From positions 24,953-88,952 of the IMG/VR virus record IMGVR_UViG_3300032278_002257: a stretch of 64,000 nucleotides of DNA; one strand, written 5' to 3'. The position numbers and the translations under genes are program-made. The notes beneath the pieces are model-generated. The model was not told the DNA's origin, made no database searches, and saw only the letters and a program-made list of their open reading frames with translations. The first letter of the stretch is position 1. Every line of letters begins with the position of its first letter. Below are positions 8,573 to 16,101 of the stretch, piece by piece. This DNA comes from a virus.

Positions 8573-9477
8573 TGTTTGGAACATCGACATATCATCAAAC
8601 AATCAGAAAAATGGTTGTTGCTTTTGGTTCATTATTTAATGATATTTCAGTTAAAAGGGTAAATTCATCCGGAGTTGTAGTAGAAACTTTAAAAATTCCT
8701 GTTGCTTATGGACCAAAACAAAAATTTATGGTTAGAATTGCAAATCCCGCTCTTGCAGGAACTCCAGCAATAATTTTACCTAGAATTGGGTTTATGATGA
8801 GTCAGATAATGTATGATGGAACAAGAAAATTGAATACTGTTGGTAAGAATGCTTCTTCTATATCTGGAACAATGAGAACACAATATAATCCTGTTCCTTA
8901 TAATTTTATTTTTGATTTGGCTATTTTAGCAAAAAATGCAGAAGATGCCGCACAAATTGTTGAACAGATTTTACCAAATTTTACACCAGAATTTACAGTA
9001 ACTATTAAAACTGTACCTTTAATGGATATTGCGGTCGATTGTCCTATTATATTAAATTCTGTTAACTATACAGATGCATATGATGGAGATTTTGAAACTA
9101 GAAGATCTTTATCATGGGATATGCAATTTACAATGAAAACGTTTCTGTATCCAGAATTATCGACTAGTGGAAAACCAATTAAGGACATAACTCTTCAGAT
9201 AATAGTTCCTGAGAATGTATCTGGAAACGCGGATGCGGATATTGGTACTTTAGATAGATTTCTTTTGGAAAGTAGTACAGCATTTACAATTAATAGCGTA
9301 ATAACTGAAGATTCTGAATCACTTTATTTAGAATCTGCAGACGTAAATTTATTAGGAAATACATCAACACAAACAACCGCAACTCTTGGAATAAAACCCA
9401 AACCAGAAGATGCGGCAGCGGATGATGATTTTGGGTTTAGTTTAACACTTGATGGAGACGATGTATCATGGACATAA
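8572..9477 (+). CDS. 15: Tail sheath stabilizer and completion protein gp15
   Basis: Matches T4 gp15, the terminator ring at the head-proximal end of the tail that locks the sheath and binds the neck. It has the characteristic opening 'MFGTSTYHQTIRKMVVAFGSLFNDI', followed by 'VPVAYGPKQK'-like and 'RIGFMMSQIMYDGTRK' segments typical of the family. The C-terminal ~80 residues are acidic and extend beyond T4's 272 aa. Position between genes 14 and 16 is as in relatives. The start overlaps gp14's stop by one base, and the end overlaps gp16 by 10 bp. Confidence 0.88.
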   Translation: MFGTSTYHQTIRKMVVAFGSLFNDISVKRVNSSGVVVETLKIPVAYGPKQKFMVRIANPALAGTPAIILPRIGFMMSQIMYDGTRKLNTVGKNASSISGTMRTQYNPVPYNFIFDLAILAKNAEDAAQIVEQILPNFTPEFTVTIKTVPLMDIAVDCPIILNSVNYTDAYDGDFETRRSLSWDMQFTMKTFLYPELSTSGKPIKDITLQIIVPENVSGNADADIGTLDRFLLESSTAFTINSVITEDSESLYLESADVNLLGNTSTQTTATLGIKPKPEDAAADDDFGFSLTLDGDDVSWT

Positions 9478-9872
9478 AAGATTTAGTTCAAGAAGTTTTG
9501 GTTGAAGACCCAATAACAACTCTTCCAGAAAAGACAGAAAAAAGATTAACAGTAGATTCAGATGATGAGGATTTTAAAACTGATTATAGATATTCAAGAG
9601 AAAATTATTATAATTTAATGGAAAAGGGACATGACGCATTAGATGAATTATTAGAAATAGCAAAATCGACAGAGCATGCAAGACATTTTGAAGTTGCTTC
9701 ACAACTGATTAAAAATCTTGGAGAAACTAATGAAAAATTGGTAAATCTTCAAAAAGTTAAAAAAGAATTAACAAACAAAGCACCAACAGGACCAGCATCA
9801 GTTAATAATAATTTGTATGTTGGATCAACTACAGATTTATTAAAGTTGATAAAGGATAAGAAGAATAAATGA
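9468..9872 (+). CDS. 16: Terminase small subunit gp16
   Basis: Small terminase that recognises concatemeric DNA and stimulates gp17. The 134-aa protein has an acidic N-terminus, a 'YRYSRENYYNLMEKGHDALDELLEIAKSTEHARHFEV' helical hairpin (quoted here only as its position, roughly residues 40-75, with key YNL, ALDEL and EHARHFEV) and a C-terminal basic stretch, all as in marine gp16 proteins. The large subunit lies about 8 kb downstream, an unusual separation filled by accessory genes. Confidence 0.82.
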   Translation: MDIKDLVQEVLVEDPITTLPEKTEKRLTVDSDDEDFKTDYRYSRENYYNLMEKGHDALDELLEIAKSTEHARHFEVASQLIKNLGETNEKLVNLQKVKKELTNKAPTGPASVNNNLYVGSTTDLLKLIKDKKNK

Positions 9873-10129
9873 TAAATTTTAAAGAATATCTCAAAGAAAC
9901 GCGTTTAGACAGAAAACTTGACAAGTATGTTAGTGATGAAATCAAGAAACGCAAACTCGCAAGACATCCAGTTAATGCAACTGATGATATTGGTATGAGG
10001 AAGGGTAAACCAACCTTTAAATTTCCATCACCAACGAGCAGTATGGTAATTTATGTTTGGCTTAGACCAATGGCAAAACCAGCATCAAAGGATACAAAAG
10101 CATTTAATTATCAATTGGAAGATAAATGA
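9869..10129 (+). CDS. Small basic protein with internal-head-protein-like N-terminus
   Basis: An 86-aa lysine/arginine-rich protein of unknown function. Its first eleven residues, MINFKEYLKET, fit the recurrent motif M-x-x-F-K-x-[YF]-[LI]-x-E found in several genes of this window. That is in register with the capsid-targeting N-terminus of T4 internal proteins, and L8-K9-E10 would be a gp21-type cleavage site. It overlaps gp16 by 4 bp (ATGA). It may be a packaged head protein (inference). Confidence 0.6.
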   Translation: MINFKEYLKETRLDRKLDKYVSDEIKKRKLARHPVNATDDIGMRKGKPTFKFPSPTSSMVIYVWLRPMAKPASKDTKAFNYQLEDK

Positions 10130-10296
10130 AAGAAGAAGAATTAATATCTAAACTTGTGTTAATATCATTCACATGTTTATGGTTTATAGTTCTATTCACA
10201 TTTGGATTACTTATATATCAATCGCTGTCACATACAGATCAGATTGAACAACTTATAAAATCTATAGAATTTTTTAATAGAATTGAAGGAAAATAA
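10126..10296 (+). CDS. Small single-pass membrane protein
   Basis: A 56-aa ORF, ATG at 10126 overlapping the previous stop (ATGA). It has a short charged N-terminus (KEEELISK), one long hydrophobic segment at about residues 10-31, then a polar amphipathic tail. No family recognised. Position at the head of the membrane-protein island suggests a role in the envelope, for example a lysis accessory or a partner of the following membrane proteins. The next ATG is 12 bp downstream of its stop. Confidence 0.6.
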   Translation: MKEEELISKLVLISFTCLWFIVLFTFGLLIYQSLSHTDQIEQLIKSIEFFNRIEGK

Positions 10297-10308
10297 AGGT
10301 AACATAAT

Positions 10309-10653
10309 ATGATTGATTTATTTAACACTTCTGAAATGATGATGCTTGGATTGGTATTATTTTCATCATTTTGGATATTTCTGTTTAATTACAGACAGGA
10401 TAATAAGGATAAGTATAACGGTCATGGATGGTTGATTTTACTTGATTTAGTTATCAATATGGGAATGTCAGCAACTGGATATTTGTTGATTTCTATTGTA
10501 TTTACAAATGTTCCACAACTTGCGGCCTATGAAAGTTATCGTTATCCCATCGGTTATCTTTTTGGATTGACATCTAATGTGAGCATACCGATTGTTCTCA
10601 AATGGTTTCAACAGCAAATCACCAAGAAGTTAAACGAAGCAGGAAAGAAGTGA
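10309..10653 (+). CDS. Membrane protein, three-helix holin-like
   Basis: A 114-aa protein with hydrophobic segments at roughly residues 9-28, 42-66 and 79-98, a short polar N-terminus and a basic C-terminal tail (KKLNEAGKK). This size and topology fit a holin, but no family signature is recognised, and the next gene encodes a membrane-anchored cytochrome, so an electron-transfer or transport role is also possible. An AAGGTAAC site precedes the ATG. Cell location would be the inner membrane. Confidence 0.6.
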   Translation: MIDLFNTSEMMMLGLVLFSSFWIFLFNYRQDNKDKYNGHGWLILLDLVINMGMSATGYLLISIVFTNVPQLAAYESYRYPIGYLFGLTSNVSIPIVLKWFQQQITKKLNEAGKK

Positions 10654-10660
10654 GGTAATT

Positions 10661-11131
10661 ATGGCTGAAAAAGAAAAAATTGTTGCAAATGGAAAAGATC
10701 AAAAAATACTACAACATGATATTGAAGAAATAGATAAAAAAGTAGATGAAGTTCAACAAATGGAACTTTCTGCTAAAGACCAAATAGTTGCGAGTAAATC
10801 ATTTATCTATGTTATTATTGCACTTCTTATATACTTAACCTTTTTGGTTATTCCAGATATAGAAGAAAAAGTTACATGGATGGAAAAGGATCTCAACTCT
10901 GTATTAGTTCAATCTGAACGATTCAAGAAATCAACCAGAGTATTTGCAAAGGATAATCAATGTGCATCGTGCCACTTGAGTCCAGATTATCTTCTTCATA
11001 ATCTCTTAATGAAATATCCAAGTTTTTCTGACATTAAAGCATTCATGTCGGTTGGCCACCAGAGATATTATACTATGACCGCCCCGATCGCAGATGAAGA
11101 ATTGTTAGAAGTATATCGGGCATTGCAATGA
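10661..11131 (+). CDS. Membrane-anchored c-type cytochrome-like protein
   Basis: A 156-aa protein with a charged cytosolic N-terminus (1-45), a single transmembrane helix (about 47-65), and an outside domain bearing a haem-c attachment motif C101-x-x-C104-H105 (CASCH). In small class I cytochromes the haem segment is followed by a Met ligand and a terminal helix. Here M139 lies in 'YYTMTAPIADEELLEVY', which fits that pattern. The periplasmic domain is short (about 90 residues) but plausible for a mono-haem cytochrome. It would need host haem maturation. Its stop overlaps the start of AapJ (ATGATAATG). Electron-transfer partner unknown. Confidence 0.7.
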   Translation: MAEKEKIVANGKDQKILQHDIEEIDKKVDEVQQMELSAKDQIVASKSFIYVIIALLIYLTFLVIPDIEEKVTWMEKDLNSVLVQSERFKKSTRVFAKDNQCASCHLSPDYLLHNLLMKYPSFSDIKAFMSVGHQRYYTMTAPIADEELLEVYRALQ

Positions 11132-12243
11132 TAATGGTAGGTAAACTTGTTGTATCTTTAATTTGGGTATTTTGGATGATGGCATTGTCTCCTGCTGAGG
11201 GCCAAGATCCAATGAAAGAAAAACTTGGAGTTGGTGCACCAAAATCAGAATATGTTCCAACGTATAATTCAACATTTGAACGAGTGAAGAAAAGAGGATA
11301 TGTCATTTGTGGAACCAATGATGAGTTTCCCGGCTTCTCTCAGGAAATATGGAATAATGAAGATGGTGATAGGTGGGAAGGTTTTGATGTTGATATATGT
11401 CGTGCAGTTGCAGCTGCAATATTCGGTGATGCAGATGCAATCGAATTTACTATAGTCAATGGTAAGACCCGATTTGAATTCTTAATAGATGGTTCTATAG
11501 ATATTCTTTCTGCTGCAACCACATTTACTTATACAAGGAATGTTGCAAAGAAACTAGAATTCCTACCTACAACCTATTACGATGGTCAAGGATTCATTGT
11601 AAGAAAAACTCTTGGAGTATCTTCTGCAAAACAGATGGAAGGTGCAAGGATATGTTTTAGTGGTAGTGGAACAGCTGCAAAGAACATTGCAGACTTTTTT
11701 GAGTTACATGGAATAAACTATATCCCTGTCGCAGTACCCCCTAACGAAAAAACAAAGAACGTATACAAAAGGGGTGACTGTGATATGTATGGTACGGATA
11801 GGTCTGGTCTTGCATCGAATAGATTAAGTTTTGATGACCCTGCCCGTCACATGATACTTCCAGAGATTATCTCAAAGGAACCATTGGGGCCAGTTGTCAA
11901 GTATGGAGATCAGAAATGGACAGACATAGTTCGATGGACAGTATATGTTTTGTTTATTGCAGAAGAGATGGGCATTAATTCAAAGAACATTGACTTGTTC
12001 AAGAATCACATAGACCCAAACATTCAAAGATTTATGGGTGAAAAAAATGGAAAAGATCATCCCCATCTTGGAGCTAAACTTGGACTAGAGGCATCTTGGT
12101 CATATAACGTTATTAAATTGATTGGAAATTACAAAGAAATATATGAACGTAATGTGGGGCCGGATACACCTATAGGATTAGAACGTGGTCTGAATAAATT
12201 ATACAATCATGGAGGATTATTATATGCCCCACCATTGAAATAG
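11128..12243 (+). CDS. aapJ: General L-amino-acid ABC transporter substrate-binding protein
   Basis: Periplasmic binding protein of the AapJ/YhdW type, which feeds L-amino acids to the Aap ABC importer of alphaproteobacteria. Diagnostic segments are 'RGYVICGTNDEFPGFS', 'WEGFDVDICRAVAAAIFGD' and 'GSGTAAKNIADFF'. A hydrophobic signal sequence occupies about residues 5-20, with cleavage likely near AEGQ. At 371 aa it is slightly longer than the usual ~340. No permease or ATPase genes accompany it, so it would have to dock to the host importer. It overlaps the cytochrome gene by 4 bp and is followed by the Pycsar-effector-like gene. Probably acquired from a host. Confidence 0.87.
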   Translation: MIMVGKLVVSLIWVFWMMALSPAEGQDPMKEKLGVGAPKSEYVPTYNSTFERVKKRGYVICGTNDEFPGFSQEIWNNEDGDRWEGFDVDICRAVAAAIFGDADAIEFTIVNGKTRFEFLIDGSIDILSAATTFTYTRNVAKKLEFLPTTYYDGQGFIVRKTLGVSSAKQMEGARICFSGSGTAAKNIADFFELHGINYIPVAVPPNEKTKNVYKRGDCDMYGTDRSGLASNRLSFDDPARHMILPEIISKEPLGPVVKYGDQKWTDIVRWTVYVLFIAEEMGINSKNIDLFKNHIDPNIQRFMGEKNGKDHPHLGAKLGLEASWSYNVIKLIGNYKEIYERNVGPDTPIGLERGLNKLYNHGGLLYAPPLK

Positions 12244-12252
12244 GGGCATGAT

Positions 12253-12933
12253 GTGGAAAAAGAAGAAATTAATCAATTTTCAAAAGTACCTGAAGATCGT
12301 ACTGCAGTAGATAATATTCTCCGCCTCAATCACGGTAATCAAATGAGATTGGGGTTGATGGCAGATGCAAAAGCTAATATAATGATTACTGTTGCATCTA
12401 TTGTATTTTCTATAACGATAGCAAACCTGGACAATGAGGTGATGAAATGGCCTCTACTAACATTTGCAACGGGCAGTTTCTTCTCATTATTGTTTGCGAT
12501 ATTTGCTATTATACCAAAGACGGATTATCCAAAAGACAGACATGGAGATATAGACAGATCATCTCCGCATTTTAATCCTTTATTTTTTGGTCATTTTGCT
12601 CATATAGATATTGAAGAATATAAAGAAGATTACGCAGAAAAATTGATGACAGATGATATCGTATATGATGCACTTGCGGGAGACATATACGGACAAGGAA
12701 AAGTTCTTGCTCTCAGTAAATACAAATTTCTCAAGTGGTCATACATGAGTTTCCTTTGGGGAATGGTGGGAGCAGTTTTAGTATTCTTATTACGAGGGCC
12801 GGTTGGAGAATTTATCTATCCGTACCTAATAAGAGGGCTTGATGCATTTATTGATGAAATGCTGTTCTTGTTGGAAGGAATGAAACATTTGGCGTGTCAA
12901 GGAACAATACAATGTAGGAATGGTGGGAATTAA
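12253..12933 (+). CDS. Pycsar TM effector-like membrane protein (DUF5706 type)
   Basis: A 226-aa membrane protein resembling the transmembrane effector of Pycsar antiphage systems. The N-terminal signature A37-D-A-K-A-N is followed directly by TM1 (42-59). TM2 (67-87) follows, then a soluble loop with an FFGHF segment, 'EEYKEDYAEKLM', and 'YDALAGDIYGQGKVLALSKYKFL', then TM3 (163-181). The order and spacing of these elements are as in that family. A further hydrophobic C-terminal segment with two cysteines is extra. The start is GTG: the frame is closed by the upstream TAG and offers no ATG, and AGGGG precedes it. No pyrimidine cyclase is seen nearby. Confidence 0.68.
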   Translation: MEKEEINQFSKVPEDRTAVDNILRLNHGNQMRLGLMADAKANIMITVASIVFSITIANLDNEVMKWPLLTFATGSFFSLLFAIFAIIPKTDYPKDRHGDIDRSSPHFNPLFFGHFAHIDIEEYKEDYAEKLMTDDIVYDALAGDIYGQGKVLALSKYKFLKWSYMSFLWGMVGAVLVFLLRGPVGEFIYPYLIRGLDAFIDEMLFLLEGMKHLACQGTIQCRNGGN

Positions 12934-12947
12934 TAAATATTTAAAAC

Positions 12948-12977
12948 TTGACAATTTTCCTAGTTTCGTGGTATGAT
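12948..12977 (+). promoter_or_regulatory. Sigma70-type promoter, with a late core just upstream
   Basis: TTGACA (12948-12953), 18-bp spacer, TATGAT (12972-12977), about 38 bp before the ATG at 13015. A late-type AATAAATA lies at 12932-12939, so this unit may be read both early and late. The island of membrane genes ends here. Confidence 0.65.
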
Positions 12978-13014
12978 ATATGTAACTGAAATAAAATTTA
13001 ATAAGGATATATAA

Positions 13015-13623
13015 ATGAAAACATTTAAGAATCATTTAGTAGAATCTAGTTTATCGAGAGTTATGCATCATGTGAATAAAACTCCTAAGTTTGGTTTAAT
13101 ATCACCACATAGGCAGGAACATTCACCTGAAGAGAATGAAAAACGCTTTTCTGATTTAAAAAATCATGTTCGAAAACTTGGACATGGATATATTGAAATG
13201 AGAGGTGGTTATAAAGAAGAGGGAGGATTTGTTAAAGAAAAATCTCTTCTTATTCCTAATATTGAAAGAAAACACATGATGGGTTTAGGAAAAAAATATG
13301 ATCAACATTCAGTAATCCACAAAGAGAAAGATGATTTTTCACTTTTAGGAACAAATACTTCTCCAGGAAATTCTCATGGTAAAGTTCATGCAAATTTTAA
13401 TCATGGGGGCAAAAGTATTTCTGTTGATAATAGAGGAAACCAATTTCAAGATTTATTCTCAAAATTACATAAAGGCTCACACAGAGATAAAAAGTTTCTA
13501 TTAAAAATGAAAGAGGAATCTTTTGTTATGGAAGAAAAATTAGAAACAAGCATGTATTATAATAAATTACATGGTGAACAATGGCTTACAATCTTTGAAG
13601 GAAAGCCGAATGAAGCAATTTAA
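13015..13623 (+). CDS. Hypothetical protein with internal-head-protein-like N-terminus
   Basis: A 202-aa, basic, histidine- and glycine-rich soluble protein. It begins MKTFKNHLVES, the closest copy in this window to the T4 internal-protein leader (MKTYQEFIAEA), with L8-V9-E10 at the exact position of the T4 cleavage site. The body (for example 'SFLLGTNTSPGNSHGKVHANFNHGGKS'-like region at about 105-135, key NTSPGNSHGK) shows no family I can name. It is the first gene after a sigma70-type promoter and overlaps the kinase gene by 14 bp. Possible packaged, injected protein (inference). Confidence 0.62.
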   Translation: MKTFKNHLVESSLSRVMHHVNKTPKFGLISPHRQEHSPEENEKRFSDLKNHVRKLGHGYIEMRGGYKEEGGFVKEKSLLIPNIERKHMMGLGKKYDQHSVIHKEKDDFSLLGTNTSPGNSHGKVHANFNHGGKSISVDNRGNQFQDLFSKLHKGSHRDKKFLLKMKEESFVMEEKLETSMYYNKLHGEQWLTIFEGKPNEAI

Positions 13624-14806
13624 TGAATTCTTAATTGAAGGAATGTATGATCCTTCAATTTTTAAAGCAGTTTTCATGGCAGGAGGTCCTGGTTCTGGAA
13701 AGTCGTGGGTTGCCGGTCATTCAACAGCTGGACTAGGAATGAAGATTGTGAATTCAGATGAAATATATGAATTAAAATTAACATCTTCTGGATTGGGAAC
13801 AGACTTCACGAAATATACAGAAAAGGATTTCGAGAAATCTCAAGTGATTAGAGATAAGGCAAAATCCCTTACAAAAATGAGAATGAAACAATGGATGGAC
13901 GGAAGATTAGGTTTAATTGTAGATGGCACAGGCCATAAATTTGACAGACTTCAATCAGCATCAGAAGGATTGCGGGGGTTGGGTTATGATACAATGATGA
14001 TATTTGTTAATACATCATTAGATGTCGCTTTAAAAAGAAATAGTCGAAGACCTAGAAAATTAAGAGATGACATAGTAAAAAAGAGTTGGGAAAATGTTCA
14101 GTCAAATATAGGAAAATTTCAAGAATATTTTGGTGCTGATAAATTTATAATTGTTGATAATAATACTGAAACTGAAGCACGTGATCCATTTAGAAGTGTT
14201 TATAAAATATTAAAAAAAATAATACAGAAACCTGTAGAAAATTATAAAGCTAAAAAATGGATTGAAAGGGAAAAGAAATTAAAAAAATCTCAAACTTTTA
14301 AAGAATATTTTGAATTAGATGAATTTGATAATCCTCAAATTTATTGTGATATGGATGGAGTTGTAGCGGATTTTGATGCGGGAGTTAAGGAAATGATTGG
14401 TGGAAAGTTTAAAGATGAGCGTTGGGAGGAATTACCAGACGATTTTTTCTATAAATTACCACCAATGAAAGATGCGAAACGACTTTGGAATTTTATTGGT
14501 AAACTCAATCCCTTTATGCTTACAGCAATACCAACACATAAAAGGGGAAAAATCGCTGATAGGGCGGGAGCTGATAAGACAAAATGGATGCTAAAACATT
14601 TTAATGTTGAAAAAAATAGTATGAGAGCAGTTTCAAGACGTGATAAAAAACAATTTGCTAAAGATGGTAGAGATAGAAGACCCAATATTCTGATTGATGA
14701 TCATGAACAAAATATTGCAGAATTTAGAAAAGCGGGAGGAATAGGAATACATCATACCAGTGCAGCAAATACAATTAAACAACTTAAAGCGATAGGATTC
14801 AAATAA
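13610..14806 (+). CDS. P-loop kinase - HAD phosphatase fusion (Pnkp-like)
   Basis: A 398-aa two-domain enzyme, start chosen at ATG 13610 because a GAAGGAAAG site precedes it and the product then begins MKQFNEFLIEG, the window's capsid-targeting-like motif. The N-terminal domain is a kinase with Walker A G25-G-P-G-S-G-K-S32, 'NSDE' (48-51) and 'VDGTGHKFD' (104-112), as in polynucleotide kinase/zeta-type enzymes. The C-terminal domain is a HAD phosphatase with D247-M-D-G250 and 'LIDDHEQNI' near the end. The order kinase then phosphatase is that of T4 Pnkp, which repairs cut tRNA ends. The domain linker (227-238) holds a second TFKEYFELDE motif. Alternative role: deoxynucleotide kinase/5'-nucleotidase. 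Confidence 0.75.
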   Translation: MKQFNEFLIEGMYDPSIFKAVFMAGGPGSGKSWVAGHSTAGLGMKIVNSDEIYELKLTSSGLGTDFTKYTEKDFEKSQVIRDKAKSLTKMRMKQWMDGRLGLIVDGTGHKFDRLQSASEGLRGLGYDTMMIFVNTSLDVALKRNSRRPRKLRDDIVKKSWENVQSNIGKFQEYFGADKFIIVDNNTETEARDPFRSVYKILKKIIQKPVENYKAKKWIEREKKLKKSQTFKEYFELDEFDNPQIYCDMDGVVADFDAGVKEMIGGKFKDERWEELPDDFFYKLPPMKDAKRLWNFIGKLNPFMLTAIPTHKRGKIADRAGADKTKWMLKHFNVEKNSMRAVSRRDKKQFAKDGRDRRPNILIDDHEQNIAEFRKAGGIGIHHTSAANTIKQLKAIGFK

Positions 14807-15354
14807 TGGCAGAAGAAGAAGTATGGGATGATGATTTTGATTTTGGATTTAGTTTTAGTGGAGCAGAAGAGGTTGAAGGAACTCAAGCTTCCGCTGAAGA
14901 AAGAACAAAAGAAATTTCTACTCAGGCTGCAACCGCGGTTAGTAAAGATTTAACAGATGATGTAAAATCTATTATTAAAAAAATAGATGCATTGGGATCA
15001 CTAGTAGATAAAGATAGTGGTGGCGATGATTGGAATTTAAATTCAGATCAATGGGATCGAGTTGAAGAAAAAGTAGACAAGATTCTCACAATGCAATCAC
15101 AAGAATTAGTATCTGCAGTTACGGAACAAGGTTCTAGTATTCGAGCAGTTATAGATGAAGTAGAAGAGAGAAAAGTAGAAATTGATAGACAATTAAAAGA
15201 TAGGATGGAAAAAATGGAAAAAATGATTATTCCACTTTTGAAAAATCTTATGAAAAACCCAAGCAAAGAGTATATATATTGGCCTAATAGGACGGGTAAA
15301 TTACAGGCACAAATTGATAGGATTCTTGAAGTTACAAGGGCTGAAGCCGTTTAG
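14806..15354 (+). CDS. Acidic coiled-coil protein
   Basis: A 182-aa acidic protein. The N-terminus is Asp/Phe-rich (WDDDFDFGFSF). Residues ~45-150 are heptad-like helices, and the C-terminus carries 'KEYIYWPNRTGKLQAQIDRIL', a phrase I associate with a conserved small protein of marine T4-like phages. No enzymatic motif. The start overlaps the kinase stop (TAATG). A structural or assembly role is possible but not shown. Confidence 0.6.
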   Translation: MAEEEVWDDDFDFGFSFSGAEEVEGTQASAEERTKEISTQAATAVSKDLTDDVKSIIKKIDALGSLVDKDSGGDDWNLNSDQWDRVEEKVDKILTMQSQELVSAVTEQGSSIRAVIDEVEERKVEIDRQLKDRMEKMEKMIIPLLKNLMKNPSKEYIYWPNRTGKLQAQIDRILEVTRAEAV

Positions 15355-15497
15355 TGTACCTAAATAATACTACACTCTTTAAGAAAGGTTTTAAAATTGC
15401 CTATCATGAATACATACCAAATGAAGCCATGCGCTTCGCAAAAATCCAATTAAATTTTATTAACGGTGGGCACCCTATAACCCAATACATGAGGTAA
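15354..15497 (+). CDS. Possible small 47-aa protein, GTG start
   Basis: An ORF of 47 codons fills the gap between two genes exactly: GTG overlaps the upstream TAG by one base, and its TAA ends one base before the next ATG. The product is mixed polar/aromatic with a natural look (central 'GFKIAYHEYIPNEAMRF', ending 'GGHPITQYMR'). The GTG lacks a good ribosome site, and an internal ATG at 15429 would leave only 22 residues. A late-type core (CCTAAATA, 15359-15366) overlaps it. Not recognised. Confidence 0.45.
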   Translation: MYLNNTTLFKKGFKIAYHEYIPNEAMRFAKIQLNFINGGHPITQYMR

Positions 15498-15498
15498 C

Positions 15499-16101
15499 AT
15501 GCTACGAATACTTATATTTTTTACTATATTAATATTTTTACCATTTAGTATAGGAGGAAATTCTCTTAATCAATATTGGAATCCAGAAGCATTTTCCATT
15601 AAACGCGCTCATACAGACGCAATGCCTCCAATGTTGATGATATCAAAGGAAAATTTTCAACTAAATGTGGACCAAGTAGATCCTATAGAATTGGAATGTA
15701 TGTCTAAAAATATATATTTTGAAGCTTCAACAGAATCCACCGCAGGCAAAATCGCCGTCGGACAAGTGGTACTAAATAGAAAAGATAGTATAAGTTTTCC
15801 AAATACAGTATGTGATGTAATATATGAAGGAAAACATTATAAAAGTGGATTTCCAGTTAGAGATAGATGCCAATTCAGTTGGTATTGTGATGGTAAACAT
15901 GACAGACCGTTTCGAGGAAAACTTTGGGAAAATTCTGTAGAATTGGCAAAATTTTTATTAGAAACAGATGATTTGGTTGATATAACTGACGGAGCTACAT
16001 TTTATCATGCAGATTATATTAGTGCTCCGAGATGGACTACTACAAAAATAAAAACTGTAACAATAGATAGACATATTTTTTATTCTTCAAGGCGAATGTA
16101 A
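15499..16101 (+). CDS. SleB/CwlJ-type cell wall hydrolase
   Basis: A peptidoglycan hydrolase of the SleB (Hydrolase_2) family, 200 aa. Residues 1-20 form a hydrophobic signal or anchor. The catalytic domain has the glutamate in N-I-Y-F-E75-A, followed by 'GKIAVGQVVLNRKDS', 'FPNTVCDVIYE' and 'CQFSWYCDGKHD', the full family signature. It is a candidate endolysin or a lysis helper exported by the signal-arrest route. An M15 peptidase at 52.3 kb is the other candidate. It lies directly upstream of a tail protein gene and overlaps it by one base. Confidence 0.85.
   Translation: MLRILIFFTILIFLPFSIGGNSLNQYWNPEAFSIKRAHTDAMPPMLMISKENFQLNVDQVDPIELECMSKNIYFEASTESTAGKIAVGQVVLNRKDSISFPNTVCDVIYEGKHYKSGFPVRDRCQFSWYCDGKHDRPFRGKLWENSVELAKFLLETDDLVDITDGATFYHADYISAPRWTTTKIKTVTIDRHIFYSSRRM

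Noticed and set aside
12253-12933. A complete Pycsar defence operon
   Set aside because: No nucleotide cyclase is encoded next to the effector-like gene.
13610-14806. Zeta-toxin interpretation of the kinase domain
   Set aside because: The P-loop domain resembles zeta kinases, but it is fused to a HAD phosphatase in the T4 Pnkp order and no antitoxin gene is present.
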